Source: Maritimibacter sp.
GTDB taxonomy: Bacteria > Pseudomonadota > Alphaproteobacteria > Rhodobacterales > Rhodobacteraceae
DNA length: 64,000 nt
Reading direction: 5' to 3'
Assembly (NCBI GenBank): GCA_017792445.1
Contig: CP051232.1
Span: forward strand, 2,330,001 to 2,394,000
The notes below the pieces were generated by a model, which worked only from the letters and a program-made list of their open reading frames with translations, ran no database searches and was not told the DNA's origin. The translations under genes and the position numbers were made by a program. Below, piece by piece: positions 17,660 to 26,548 of the stretch. Every line of letters begins with the position of its first letter. The first letter of the stretch is position 1.

Positions 17660-19030
17660 TCAGTAGGAAAACTCGCCGTAGATCTTCGACAGGTCGCCGC
17701 CCCAGTCGCCTTCGTATCTTTCCAGCAGTTCGTCCGCAGGCACCTTGCCGTTCTCGATGCTGTCTTCCAGCGCATGCAGGAAGTGGCGTTCGTCCTGCAC
17801 CATGCCGCCCAGGCCGGGGCGCGCACGGGACTTCAGGCCGCTGCGGGCGATGTCCACCACCTCGCGGGCAAGGTCCTGCATCTTCCGGCCGTCCACGACG
17901 GCGTCGAGCCCATGATCGGCTGCGCCGACGCGCCACGCTTCCCGGGTCTCGGCATCCCAGGCTTTGACAAGATCCCACGCCGCATCCAGCGCCGACTGGT
18001 CATAGGTCAGGCCGACCCACAGGGCGGGCAGGGCGCACAGGCGACGCCACGGGCCGCCGTCGGCGCCGCGCATCTCGATGAATTTCTTCACCCGCGCTTC
18101 GGGGAACAGGGTCGTCAGGTGGTCGGCCCAATCCGACAGCGTGGGCTTCTCGCCCGGCAGCGCCGGCAGTTCGCCCTTCAGGAAATCGCGGAACGACATG
18201 CCCAGCGCGTCGATGTATTTCCCGTCGCGGTAGACGAAGTACATCGGCACATCCAGCGCGTATTGCACCCAGCGTTCGAAGCCGAAGCCGTCCTCGAACA
18301 CAAAGGGCACCATGCCGGTGCGCGCGGCGTCCATGTTGCGCCAGACCCAGCTGCGATAGGACTTCATGCCGTTCGGCTTGCCCTCGAAGAAGGGCGAGTT
18401 CGCGAACAGGGCGGTGGCCACGGGCTGCAAGGCGATGGCCACGCGCATCTTCTGGACCATGTCCGCCTCTGACCCGAAGTCGAGGTTCACCTGCACCGTG
18501 CAGGTCCGCCGCATCATCGTCGTGCCGGTGGTGCCCACGGTGCTTTGGTAGGCGTCCATCAGCTTGTACCGCCCCTTGGGCATCAGCGGCATCTCGTCGT
18601 GCATCCACTCGGGCGCCGCACCCAGACCGATGAAGCCCACGCCGATTTCGTCGGCGATGGATTTCACCTCGCGCAGGTGTTCGTTCACCTCGTCGCAGGT
18701 CTGGTGGATCGTCTCGAGCGGTGCGCCCGACAATTCCAGCGCCCCGCCGGGTTCAAGGCTGACGTTCGCGCCTTCCTTGGTCAGGCCGATCAGGTTGCCA
18801 CCCTCGTTGACCTCGGCCCAGCCGTAGCGGTCGCGCAAGCCTTCGAGGATCGCCCGGATCGAGCGCTCACCCTCGTAGGGCAGGGGCTTGTGGGTGTCCT
18901 TGCAATAGCCGAACTTCTCGTGCTCGGTCCCGATGCGCCAGTCGTCCTTGGGTTTGCACCCGTCGGCGAGGTACTCGGCCATTTGCTCGTGACGTTCGAT
19001 GGGGCCGCCGCCCGACTGGGGAATGGACAT
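17660..19030 (-). CDS. gshA: Glutamate--cysteine ligase, plant/alphaproteobacterial type
   Basis: A 456-residue GCS2-family enzyme. It joins glutamate and cysteine using ATP, the first step of glutathione synthesis in the cytoplasm. Key stretches are GTEHEKFGYCKDT, VSLEPGGALELSGAP (glutamate and metal binding), RTCTVQVNLDF, and MRGADGGPWRRLCALPALWVGL. The length and the GTEHEKFG motif fit the plant-like class of Rhizobium and Rhodobacter rather than the E. coli class. It is convergent with the regA-lipoprotein operon (ten bases between the ends). The 62 bases before it hold no gene. Confidence 0.93.
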   Translation of the reverse strand: MSIPQSGGGPIERHEQMAEYLADGCKPKDDWRIGTEHEKFGYCKDTHKPLPYEGERSIRAILEGLRDRYGWAEVNEGGNLIGLTKEGANVSLEPGGALELSGAPLETIHQTCDEVNEHLREVKSIADEIGVGFIGLGAAPEWMHDEMPLMPKGRYKLMDAYQSTVGTTGTTMMRRTCTVQVNLDFGSEADMVQKMRVAIALQPVATALFANSPFFEGKPNGMKSYRSWVWRNMDAARTGMVPFVFEDGFGFERWVQYALDVPMYFVYRDGKYIDALGMSFRDFLKGELPALPGEKPTLSDWADHLTTLFPEARVKKFIEMRGADGGPWRRLCALPALWVGLTYDQSALDAAWDLVKAWDAETREAWRVGAADHGLDAVVDGRKMQDLAREVVDIARSGLKSRARPGLGGMVQDERHFLHALEDSIENGKVPADELLERYEGDWGGDLSKIYGEFSY

Positions 19031-19092
19031 GGGCGCGCGCCTTTGTCTTGCCTTCGATACGCTGGCAGACCTGCGGCGTTTTCAACGCGAAG

Positions 19093-19608
19093 TCAATGCA
19101 GCCGCCGACGTCCCGCGTCCCATATGCGAACCCGCTCGGTCGGGTTGCTGCGCAGTTGCGACAGCATGTTCTCTGTCCGGATGCCCTCTAGCGACGAGAA
19201 CACGTCGAACAGCATCTCGGCATTCCGTGCCTGTGTCGGGATGGCGATCGTCAGGCCGGTGGCATCGGTCAGGACCCAGACAGCATGGGGTTTCGCCGCC
19301 GGGTCAAGCTCGACCCGCACCAGCGAGTCGATGGACACCGAGCCGCCGTCGTACGGGCCGTAGTAAGTTACCTGCCGCTCGTCGACGGTGACGACGCCGG
19401 GCCCGTCGCTGCCCACGCGGAAACGTGTGCGCTGAAATCCCGCGAAAGTGATCAACGCCCCGACGATGGCAAGCGAGGTCCCGATGGCGGCCAGAACGCC
19501 GCTTTCGGTCACCGCCCAAAGCGTGCCGCAGCAGGCGATGAAGACGCCGACGAGCACTTCGCGCCAGCGCCAGAATTTCTGCTTCAGTTCGGGCCGGATG
19601 AACGACAT
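19093..19608 (-). CDS. Small membrane protein of unknown function
   Basis: A 171-residue protein. Residues ~8-55 form two membrane helices (EVLVGVFIACCGTLWAV and GVLAAIGTSLAIVGALITFAGF). A soluble domain of about 110 residues follows, with strand-like segments (VVTVDERQVTYYGPYDGGSVSIDSLVRVELD) and a WVLTDATGLTIAIP motif reminiscent of PH-like bacterial domains. The start at 19608 has gaagg at the right distance; an ATG 12 bases upstream does not. It is probably an inner-membrane protein. No named family was recognised. Confidence 0.65.
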   Translation of the reverse strand: MSFIRPELKQKFWRWREVLVGVFIACCGTLWAVTESGVLAAIGTSLAIVGALITFAGFQRTRFRVGSDGPGVVTVDERQVTYYGPYDGGSVSIDSLVRVELDPAAKPHAVWVLTDATGLTIAIPTQARNAEMLFDVFSSLEGIRTENMLSQLRSNPTERVRIWDAGRRRLH

Positions 19609-19728
19609 GTTCACCTTCAAGCTACCAACGGGTGCGGCAAAGCATATCCTGCAATCCCGGCGCGAATTTGGCGGAAAACGCGTGCAAAGTCCATTCCGGC
19701 CTTATTTCGCACGCTCTGCGTCGCCTGT

Positions 19729-20436
19729 TCACCAGTCACCCAGCACCTGCTGCCAGACCGTGATCGCCGCGACCGCGGCGGTATCGGCGCGAAGGATGCG
19801 GGGCCCAAGGCTGATGGTGTGAACGAACGGCAGCGCCTTCAGCCGGTCGCGCTCGCGTTCCGAGAACCCGCCTTCCGGACCGATCAGGATCGCCCATTTC
19901 CCGGCGCCGCCGGACAGCGCCTCGCGCAGACCCACGGTGGCTTCGTCGCAGAACACCAGCTGCCGGTCTTCGGGCCATCCGTCCAGCACGGCGTCGAGCT
20001 TTTGCAGGTCGGTGACCTCGGGCACGTAGGTACCGCCGCACTGTTCGGCCGCCTCGACCGCGTGGGCTTGCAGACGGTCCTGCCGGATGCGCTCGGAATT
20101 GGTGTGGTCGGTCTGCACCGGCATGATCCGGGCGGCGCCCATCTCGGCGGCCTTCTCGACGATGAAATCGGTGCGCTGTTTCTTGATCGGCGCGAACAGC
20201 AGCCACAGGTCCGGCGGCATCTGCAACGGGCGGGTCTGTTCGACGGCTGTCAGGATTCCTTCCTTCTTGTGAACGGCAGATACCGTGCAGCGGAACTCGC
20301 CGTCGTGGCCGTTGAACACGAGAAGATCGTCACCCTCCTTCATCCGCATCACCCCGAACAGGTAATGCGACTGGTCACGAGACAGAGGGACCGGTTGTCC
20401 CGGGTTAAGCGGGTGATCTACATAGAGCCTGACCAT
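19729..20436 (-). CDS. rsmE: 16S rRNA (uracil1498-N3)-methyltransferase RsmE
   Basis: A 235-residue SPOUT-class enzyme that methylates N3 of U1498 in the small ribosomal subunit. The N-terminal PUA-like part reads RDQSHYLFGVMRMKEGDDLLVFNG. The trefoil-knot methyltransferase part has KKQRTDFIVEKAAEMGAARI, LIGPEGGFSERE and LGPRILRADTAAVAAI, the SAM-binding loops of the family. The start at 20436 opens MVRLYVDHPLNPGQPV; the much longer open frame upstream is antisense to ubiA. It is divergent from ubiA with only 21 bases between the starts. Confidence 0.93.
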   Translation of the reverse strand: MVRLYVDHPLNPGQPVPLSRDQSHYLFGVMRMKEGDDLLVFNGHDGEFRCTVSAVHKKEGILTAVEQTRPLQMPPDLWLLFAPIKKQRTDFIVEKAAEMGAARIMPVQTDHTNSERIRQDRLQAHAVEAAEQCGGTYVPEVTDLQKLDAVLDGWPEDRQLVFCDEATVGLREALSGGAGKWAILIGPEGGFSERERDRLKALPFVHTISLGPRILRADTAAVAAITVWQQVLGDW

Positions 20437-20457
20437 GACCGCACAGATAGGCGAGCG

Positions 20458-21420
20458 ATGAGCGAAGCACCAGACACCACGACCGGCACCGTCGCGGACG
20501 CGGTGAAGGGAAACTGGGTCGACCGGCACGCCCCGGCGTGGACGCGGCCCTACCTGCGGCTGTCGCGGGCGGACCGGCCCATCGGGACATGGCTGCTGCT
20601 GCTGCCCTGCTGGTGGTCGGCGCTGCTGGCCGCGCTGTGGCAGGGCGGATTCTCGTGGCACGCGGCGTGGGTAATGGCGGGCTGCGGCATCGGCGCGGTG
20701 CTGATGCGCGGAGCGGGCTGCACGTGGAACGACATCACCGACCGGAACTTCGACGGCAAGGTCGCGCGCACCGCCTCGCGCCCGATCCCATCGGGGCAGG
20801 TCACCGTAAAGCAGGCGATCGCGTGGATGGCGATCCAGTCGCTGATCGCCTTCGCCATTCTTCTGACCTTCCCGGTCGAGGCGATCGTGATGGGCATCGC
20901 GTCTTTGGCGCTGGTCTGCATCTACCCCTTCGCAAAGCGCTTCACATGGTGGCCGCAGGTTTTCCTTGGCCTTGCGTTCAACTGGGGTGCGCTTCTGGCG
21001 TGGACGGCGGTAACCGGCGGTTTCCACTGGGCGCAGGTCCCGCTGTACCTTGGCGGCATCGCGTGGACGCTGTTTTACGACACGATCTATGCCCATCAGG
21101 ACAAGGAGGACGACGCCCTGATCGGTGTGAAATCCACCGCGCGCCTGTTCGGCACCCGAACCTCGGCTTACCTTCAGGTCTTCCTTGTCCTGACCGTCGC
21201 GCTGTTCGCGGTCGCCGTCATCCTTGCGCTGGTGCCCGATGCCAACCTGCTGGCGGTGGTGATCGCGCTGGGCGGGCCATGGGCGATGGGCTGGCACATG
21301 GTCTGGCAGCTTCGGAAGCTGGACATCGACGACGGCGACACCTGCCTGATGCTGTTCCGCTCTAATCGCGACGCAGGGCTGATCCCTGCGCTGTTTCTCG
21401 CCGCCGCCCTGCTGGCATGA
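20458..21420 (+). CDS. ubiA: 4-hydroxybenzoate polyprenyltransferase
   Basis: A 320-residue integral membrane prenyltransferase of ubiquinone biosynthesis. The two Asp-rich motifs that bind Mg-prenyl diphosphate are NDITDRNFDGKV and YAHQDKEDD. About eight or nine hydrophobic helices span residues 40-320. It attaches a polyprenyl tail to 4-hydroxybenzoate. The ubiquinone product is also the signal sensed by RegB, encoded 5 kb away. It is followed by the OmpA-like gene after 66 bases on the same strand, so cotranscription is possible. Confidence 0.93.
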   Translation: MSEAPDTTTGTVADAVKGNWVDRHAPAWTRPYLRLSRADRPIGTWLLLLPCWWSALLAALWQGGFSWHAAWVMAGCGIGAVLMRGAGCTWNDITDRNFDGKVARTASRPIPSGQVTVKQAIAWMAIQSLIAFAILLTFPVEAIVMGIASLALVCIYPFAKRFTWWPQVFLGLAFNWGALLAWTAVTGGFHWAQVPLYLGGIAWTLFYDTIYAHQDKEDDALIGVKSTARLFGTRTSAYLQVFLVLTVALFAVAVILALVPDANLLAVVIALGGPWAMGWHMVWQLRKLDIDDGDTCLMLFRSNRDAGLIPALFLAAALLA

Positions 21421-21486
21421 TTGCAGCTTTTCGCCTATCTGCCTATTAGACCCGGCAGACCAACGGAACGGACACCCGAACAGTCC

Positions 21487-23757
21487 ATGCGCCAGTCATC
21501 ACTGATCGCCACCATTGCAGCCTTCGCCCTTGCCGGAGCCGCTGCCGTAAGCGCCGCCGCCCTGATGGTGGGACGCATCGAACGAACCTCTCAGCGCGAG
21601 ATCGACACCCTCTTCCTTGAGGGCGGGCTCGACTGGGCGTCCGTGTCGGTCGACGGCCTGCAGGTCATGCTGTCCGGCACCGCCCCGGACGAGGCGACGC
21701 GGTTTCAGGCGCTGTCGCTGGCCGGAAACGTGGTCGACGCGACGCGCGTGATCGACGGCATGGAAGTGACCTCGCCGGAACCGATCCGACCGCCCGAGTT
21801 TTCGATCGAGATCCTGCGAAACGACGAGGGCGTGTCGCTGATCGGTCTGGTGCCTGACGGAATGGACCGCGAGGCCGTATCGGACCTGCTGCAGGAAATC
21901 GCGGGCCGCGGAGAGGTGACGGACCTGCTGGAAAGCGCCGATTATCCGGTGCCGGATGGCTGGGGGCCCGCGCTGACCTATTCGCTGGATGCGCTGGCGC
22001 GTCTGCCGCGCTCGAAGATCTCGGTGTCACCCGGTTCGGTCGAGATCACCGCGATCTCCGACAGCGCCGAGCAGAAGCGCGCGCTGCAGGATGCGCTGAA
22101 CGCGGATCTTCCGGCGGGCGTGACGCTGGCGCTGGACATCAGCGCGCCGCGCCCGGTCATCACACCCTTTACCCTTCGGTTTCTGATGGACGAAGAAGGC
22201 GGCCGTTTCGATGCGTGCTCGGCCCATACCGAGGACGGTCGCGCCCGCATCCTTGCCGCTGCTGCGGCGGCGGGTCTGCAGGGTAAGGCCACCTGTACGC
22301 TGGGCCTTGGTGTGCCGTCGCCCCGGTGGCCCGACGCCGTGACCGCCGGCATCGACGCTGTCGCGCGGCTTGGTGGCGGAACGCTGTCGTTCTCGGATGC
22401 GGATGTCAGCCTGACCGCCCCTGTCGGCACCGACCAGACGACCTTCGACACCGTCGTCGGCGAACTTGAAGCGGCGCTGCCCGAGGTGTTCAGCCTGAAC
22501 GCCGTGCTGCCCGCCCCGCTGCAAATCGACGGCGCGGGGGCGGACGCGGGCGAGCTTGCCCCCGAATTCGTCGCGACGCTGTCGCCCGAGGGTCTGCTGC
22601 AATTGCGTGGCCGTGTGAACGATGCCCGCCTGCGCGAAGCGGTCGAAAGCTTCGCCCGCGCCCGGTTCTCGACCGCCGAGGTCCGGGGCACAATGCGCAC
22701 GGCCGAGGATCTGCCGGTGGGCTGGTCCGGTCGCGTGTTCTCGGGGCTCGAGGCGCTCTCGAACCTGACGAACGGCGCGCTGGTCGTGCAGCCCGAGAAT
22801 ATCACCATCCGTGGCGACACCGACGATCCCGATGCCCGCGCCGAAATCGCCCGCATCCTTGGCGATCAGCTTGGCGCGGCGGCGAACATCACGATCAACG
22901 TGACCTATCACGAGGTCGAGGAACCCGAAGTCACGCTGCCAACGCCCGAGGAATGCGTCGACGCGATCAACGCCATTCTCGCCGCGCGCAAGATCACCTT
23001 CGCCCCCGGCTCTGCCGAGATCGACAGTTCCGCCCGCGTCTCTGTCGACCGCATCGCCGAGGTGATGGAGGACTGCACCGCAGTTCCGATGGAAATCGGC
23101 GGCCACACCGACAGTCAGGGCCGCGAGGCGATGAACCTTGGCCTGTCCCAACGCCGCGCAGAGGCGGTGCTGGAGGCGCTGATGGCCCGCCGAGTTCTGA
23201 CCGCGAACCTGACCGCGCGCGGTTATGGCGAGGAACAGCCAATCGCCGACAACGACTCGGAAGAAGGCCGCGAAGAAAACCGCCGTATCGAGTTCACACT
23301 GCGCCTGCGCGAGGACGAAGTTGCCGAGGCGACGGCGGAGGAAGATCCCGAAGCCGAGGCTGCGGCTGCGGATGCGGAGACGGAAGAGACGCCGGACGCC
23401 GAGACAGCAGAAGGCGAAACGCCGGACGAAGAGACGCCGGCGGACGAGACCGAATCCGACGAAGCGGTGGCGGACGACGTCGAAGGCGACGACGCTGCGT
23501 CCGACGAGACCGCGTCTGACGCGGACACCACGACCGAAGAAGCCGAGGCCGACGTGGACGCCGAGGCTACGACCGACGAGCCTGCGGCCGACGAGCCTGC
23601 GGAAGAGGCGGCTGAAGAGGCTGCCGAAGAAACGGACGCCGAAGCGGACGCCGAAGCCGCGTCGGATGACGCAGAGATCGAAATCGTGCCCTCTCCCGTG
23701 GACCCCGACATGCCTACGACCCCGCCCGTGCGGCGGCCCGAGGACATCTCCGAATAG
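21487..23757 (+). CDS. Large OmpA-family protein with repeated BON-like units and an acidic tail
   Basis: A 756-residue protein. An N-terminal hydrophobic signal or anchor (residues 5-28) leads into a periplasmic region with BON-like segments. At least three times a unit resembling S/GLDALxxLxxGxLxVxPxxVxIxG appears (about 166, 287 and 419). The OmpA/MotB peptidoglycan-binding domain covers ~502-608, with ITFAPGSAEID, IGGHTDSQGREAMNLGLSQRRAEAV and GYGEEQPIADNDSEEGREENRRIEF. Residues ~609-735 are almost only Glu, Asp, Ala and Thr, followed by PTTPPVRRPEDISE. It probably tethers the envelope to peptidoglycan. The start at 21487 was chosen over a TTG at 21421 because it opens the signal sequence. 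Confidence 0.8.
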   Translation: MRQSSLIATIAAFALAGAAAVSAAALMVGRIERTSQREIDTLFLEGGLDWASVSVDGLQVMLSGTAPDEATRFQALSLAGNVVDATRVIDGMEVTSPEPIRPPEFSIEILRNDEGVSLIGLVPDGMDREAVSDLLQEIAGRGEVTDLLESADYPVPDGWGPALTYSLDALARLPRSKISVSPGSVEITAISDSAEQKRALQDALNADLPAGVTLALDISAPRPVITPFTLRFLMDEEGGRFDACSAHTEDGRARILAAAAAAGLQGKATCTLGLGVPSPRWPDAVTAGIDAVARLGGGTLSFSDADVSLTAPVGTDQTTFDTVVGELEAALPEVFSLNAVLPAPLQIDGAGADAGELAPEFVATLSPEGLLQLRGRVNDARLREAVESFARARFSTAEVRGTMRTAEDLPVGWSGRVFSGLEALSNLTNGALVVQPENITIRGDTDDPDARAEIARILGDQLGAAANITINVTYHEVEEPEVTLPTPEECVDAINAILAARKITFAPGSAEIDSSARVSVDRIAEVMEDCTAVPMEIGGHTDSQGREAMNLGLSQRRAEAVLEALMARRVLTANLTARGYGEEQPIADNDSEEGREENRRIEFTLRLREDEVAEATAEEDPEAEAAAADAETEETPDAETAEGETPDEETPADETESDEAVADDVEGDDAASDETASDADTTTEEAEADVDAEATTDEPAADEPAEEAAEEAAEETDAEADAEAASDDAEIEIVPSPVDPDMPTTPPVRRPEDISE

Positions 23758-23768
23758 GAAGACACTGA

Positions 23769-24098
23769 ATGAACCGCACCGAATTCATCGCTCTTACGGC
23801 CGTCATCCTGTTCGTGGCCTTCGTGCTGGGCTGGTTCGCGCACTGGCTGATCCACCGCTTCGTGCGGGTGAAGGGCTCGGAGATGGGTGAACTCGACAAA
23901 CTTGCCCAGCAGCTTCACGAGGCCGAGGAACAGCGGGATCAGGCGGTGGCCTATTACCAGCAGCGCGAGCAGGAGCTCACGAACACGCTGCACCAGACCG
24001 AGGCGGAACTGTCTGCCGCGATGGACGGCCTGCGCGACGCCCGCACCGAGGCCGAGGAACTGCGGTCGCAGATCGAGAAATCGGGCCAGACAAGCTGA
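23769..24098 (+). CDS. Small membrane-anchored coiled-coil protein
   Basis: A 109-residue protein. One membrane helix (residues ~6-28, FIALTAVILFVAFVLGWFAHWLI) is followed by a long charged helix (residues ~38-105, rich in E, Q, R and A with heptad leucines) that should form a coiled coil. It starts 11 bases after the OmpA-like gene, so the two are cotranscribed. It may be a structural partner in the envelope; no family name is certain. Confidence 0.75.
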   Translation: MNRTEFIALTAVILFVAFVLGWFAHWLIHRFVRVKGSEMGELDKLAQQLHEAEEQRDQAVAYYQQREQELTNTLHQTEAELSAAMDGLRDARTEAEELRSQIEKSGQTS

Positions 24099-24143
24099 TC
24101 GCCCGGCGCGCCTTGGGCCCGGACGATCAGGAAGCGGGTCGCG

Positions 24144-24875
24144 TCAGCCGCGCCCGATGAAGGGCATTTCGCGCGCCATCACGGTCATGAACTGCACGTT
24201 GGCCTCTAGGTCGCGCGTTGCCATGAACCACAGCGCCTCGGTCACGTTGGACACATCCATCGACGCATCGGGCTTGGTCCCCGCCGCCCGGGCGCGTTCG
24301 TGCTGTGCCGCCACCATCGGGGTCCGCGCGTTGCCGATGTCGATCTGCCCGCAACCAATGTCGAGGTCACGACCGTCGAGGCTAAGCGCCTTGGTCATGC
24401 CGGTGATCGCGTGCTTGGTGGTGGTGTAGCAGACCGAGTTCGGGCGCGGCACATGGGCCGAGATCGAGCCGTTGTTGATGATCCGTCCGCCGCGCGGGTC
24501 CTGCTTGCGCATCTGGCCGAACGCGGCGCGGGCGCACAGGAACATGCCGTGAAGGTTCACGTTCACCACGTTGTTCCAGACATCCAGCGGCACGTCGTCG
24601 ATCAGTTCCGCGACCCCGAACATGCCCGCGTTGTTGAACAGCACATCCAGCCGCCCGGCTTTGTCGACGAAGGTGGCGAACGCCTTTTCGACCGCCTCCG
24701 GGTCGCCGACGTCGGCGGGTAGCGGCACGATCAGATCGTTCTTCGCCGCCATTTCCTCTAGCGGTTCGGCGCGGCGCGCCAGCGCGCCGACGGTCCAGCC
24801 CTTGTCGGCGAAGAATTCCGCCGTTGCCTGTCCGATGCCGGAACTCGCGCCGGTGATCAGGATCGTTCCCGTCAT
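24144..24875 (-). CDS. Short-chain dehydrogenase/reductase (SDR)
   Basis: A 243-residue classical SDR. The NAD(P) motif is TGASSGIG (residues 8-15), with NNAG near 86. The catalytic residues are Ser in NNGSISA, Tyr in CYTTTKHA (YxxxK) and the Lys in the same motif. The Arg-Arg after the second strand (ALARRAEP) suggests NADP preference. The substrate is unknown. The start codon overlaps the stop of the helicase gene by four bases (ATGA), so the SDR is translationally coupled to a DNA helicase, an odd pairing. Confidence 0.85.
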   Translation of the reverse strand: MTGTILITGASSGIGQATAEFFADKGWTVGALARRAEPLEEMAAKNDLIVPLPADVGDPEAVEKAFATFVDKAGRLDVLFNNAGMFGVAELIDDVPLDVWNNVVNVNLHGMFLCARAAFGQMRKQDPRGGRIINNGSISAHVPRPNSVCYTTTKHAITGMTKALSLDGRDLDIGCGQIDIGNARTPMVAAQHERARAAGTKPDASMDVSNVTEALWFMATRDLEANVQFMTVMAREMPFIGRG

Positions 24876-26401
24876 GTCTCTTCCTCCCTTTCCAGTTCAA
24901 GCGCCGCTGCGGGCGCCCTGAGATCCTCGGTCGACAGCGGCTCGGTCGGCCGTGCCAGCCGATAGCGTGTGACCCAGTACAGCCGTTCTTGCGCGCGGGT
25001 GATGGCGACATAGGCCAGCCGCTTCCACAGCGGGATGCCGGCCTCGATCCGCCCCGCCTGCGCCGCGGCCCAGAGATCGGGTGCAAAGACCTGCACCTCG
25101 GGCCACTGGCTGCCCTGCGCCTTGTGGATCGTCACCGCCGCCCCGTGCAGGAACGCCGCGCCCATGCGTGCGGCCGAAGGGATGAACGGCTCTTCCTCGT
25201 CCGGCATTTCGATCTTGATGATCGAGGCGGCAGAGATCTGCGGATCCTCCGCGCCCATGACGTGCAGTCGCGAAAAGCCCGGCTTGCGCCCCGGCCCAAG
25301 GAACACGACCTGCGCGCCCTTGATCAGGCCGCGCGCTTCGAGGTCGATGCGTTTCTTGCGGTGCTTCAGCGGCAGTTCGATCCCGTCGCAGATCAGCGGC
25401 TCGCCCGGCAGCAGGGCATCGCCCGGCGCGTCGTAGGCTGCGCGAAACGCGGTGATCAGCCGGACGCGTGTCTTGTTGCGCCAGACCAGAACCGGCGAGC
25501 GCGCCATAAGGCTGGATTCGACGCGTGGCGTGACGACGACGCGGTCGTCCTTCCGCGCGGCGTCTTCGACCATTCGCTCGAAGTCCTGAAAGCCAAGGCT
25601 GTCGTCCGCAAGCGCATGGGCAAGGTCGAGGATCGGGTTGCCCTCGGCCTGCCGGTGGATGCGGCTGAGTTCCAGCCGGCGTTTGCCCTCGAAGCGGTCG
25701 AACACCATCTCGCCCGACTGACCCACCGGAGCAAGCTGCGCCGGGTCGCCGAACAGCAGAAGCGTCGGGAAGATCTCTTTCAGGTCGTCATACAGCCGGT
25801 CGTCCAACATCGAGGCTTCGTCGACGAAGCCCACGTCCAGCGGATCGTCGCGCCTCTTCCAGCCCCGGATGAAATCCGAGCCGCGCAGCCCCGCCGCCGC
25901 CAGTGCGCCGGGGATCGACTTGTTGGTCTCGAAAAACGCCCGCGCCCGGTCCAGCGCGATGTCGGTCAGCCCCTCGATCACCGGCCGGTCGCCGGACCCT
26001 GCCAGCCACTCGGCGATCTTCTCGTACTCGGGGTCGTAGACCGGGGTGTAAAGAATGCGGTGGATCGTTGTCGCCGGAACGCCGCGATTGCGCAGAACGC
26101 TCGCCGCCTTGTTCGTCGGCGCAAGGATCGCCAGCGTCCGCCGGTCCTTGCGGCGCTTGCCTTCCCAGTCGCCCGACACGATCTCGACGCCCGCTTCCTG
26201 CAAGGCGTCGGTCAGTTGCGCCAGCAACATGGTCTTGCCGGACCCCGCCTTGCCGATCACCGCCGCGATGCTTTCGCGACCTTCGGCCATCGGCGTGAGT
26301 GTGCCCTCCACAAGATCCACACCCGCGCCCCGAAGCATTTCGGTGACGCTGTCGAAGGCCTCGGCCTGATCGTCGGAGAACTGAACTGCGGGCAGCGCCA
26401 T
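24872..26401 (-). CDS. RecD-like ATP-dependent DNA helicase (SF1)
   Basis: A 509-residue superfamily-1 helicase. The Walker A motif is GKAGSGKT (residues ~50-57). Motif Ia reads LAPTNKAA, Walker B is VGFVDEASM, motif III LLFGDPAQLAPVG, and motif IV/V lies in the UvrD-C-like end with VTIHKAQGSQWPEVQVF and AYVAITRAQERLYW. It lacks the N-terminal domain of RecBCD-type RecD and is closer to short RecD2/Dda-like helicases. The likely role is in replication or repair. It is the first gene of an operon with the SDR. Confidence 0.85.
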   Translation of the reverse strand: MALPAVQFSDDQAEAFDSVTEMLRGAGVDLVEGTLTPMAEGRESIAAVIGKAGSGKTMLLAQLTDALQEAGVEIVSGDWEGKRRKDRRTLAILAPTNKAASVLRNRGVPATTIHRILYTPVYDPEYEKIAEWLAGSGDRPVIEGLTDIALDRARAFFETNKSIPGALAAAGLRGSDFIRGWKRRDDPLDVGFVDEASMLDDRLYDDLKEIFPTLLLFGDPAQLAPVGQSGEMVFDRFEGKRRLELSRIHRQAEGNPILDLAHALADDSLGFQDFERMVEDAARKDDRVVVTPRVESSLMARSPVLVWRNKTRVRLITAFRAAYDAPGDALLPGEPLICDGIELPLKHRKKRIDLEARGLIKGAQVVFLGPGRKPGFSRLHVMGAEDPQISAASIIKIEMPDEEEPFIPSAARMGAAFLHGAAVTIHKAQGSQWPEVQVFAPDLWAAAQAGRIEAGIPLWKRLAYVAITRAQERLYWVTRYRLARPTEPLSTEDLRAPAAALELEREEET

Positions 26402-26472
26402 GCGCAGACCCTATGCCAACCCGCGGGGGGAGGGAATCGGATTTCGCCGCCACGGCGGGAAAGAGTTTTCCG

Positions 26473-26504
26473 CCTCCGGCGGGGATATTTCCGGACCAAA
26501 GAAG
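26473..26504 (+). repeat. Dispersed 3'-end repeat, copy B (tail module only)
   Basis: A 32-base element beginning CCTCCGGCGGGGATATTT and ending ACCAAAGAAG. It equals copies D and E except for a four-base core (CCGG instead of GAAG). It lies in the 147-base gap between luxI's stop and the helicase start, oriented against both genes. Confidence 0.75.
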
Positions 26505-26548
26505 CGGGCGCCGCGATGATCCGGATGCCGTGTCGAGGAGGGGTCGGT

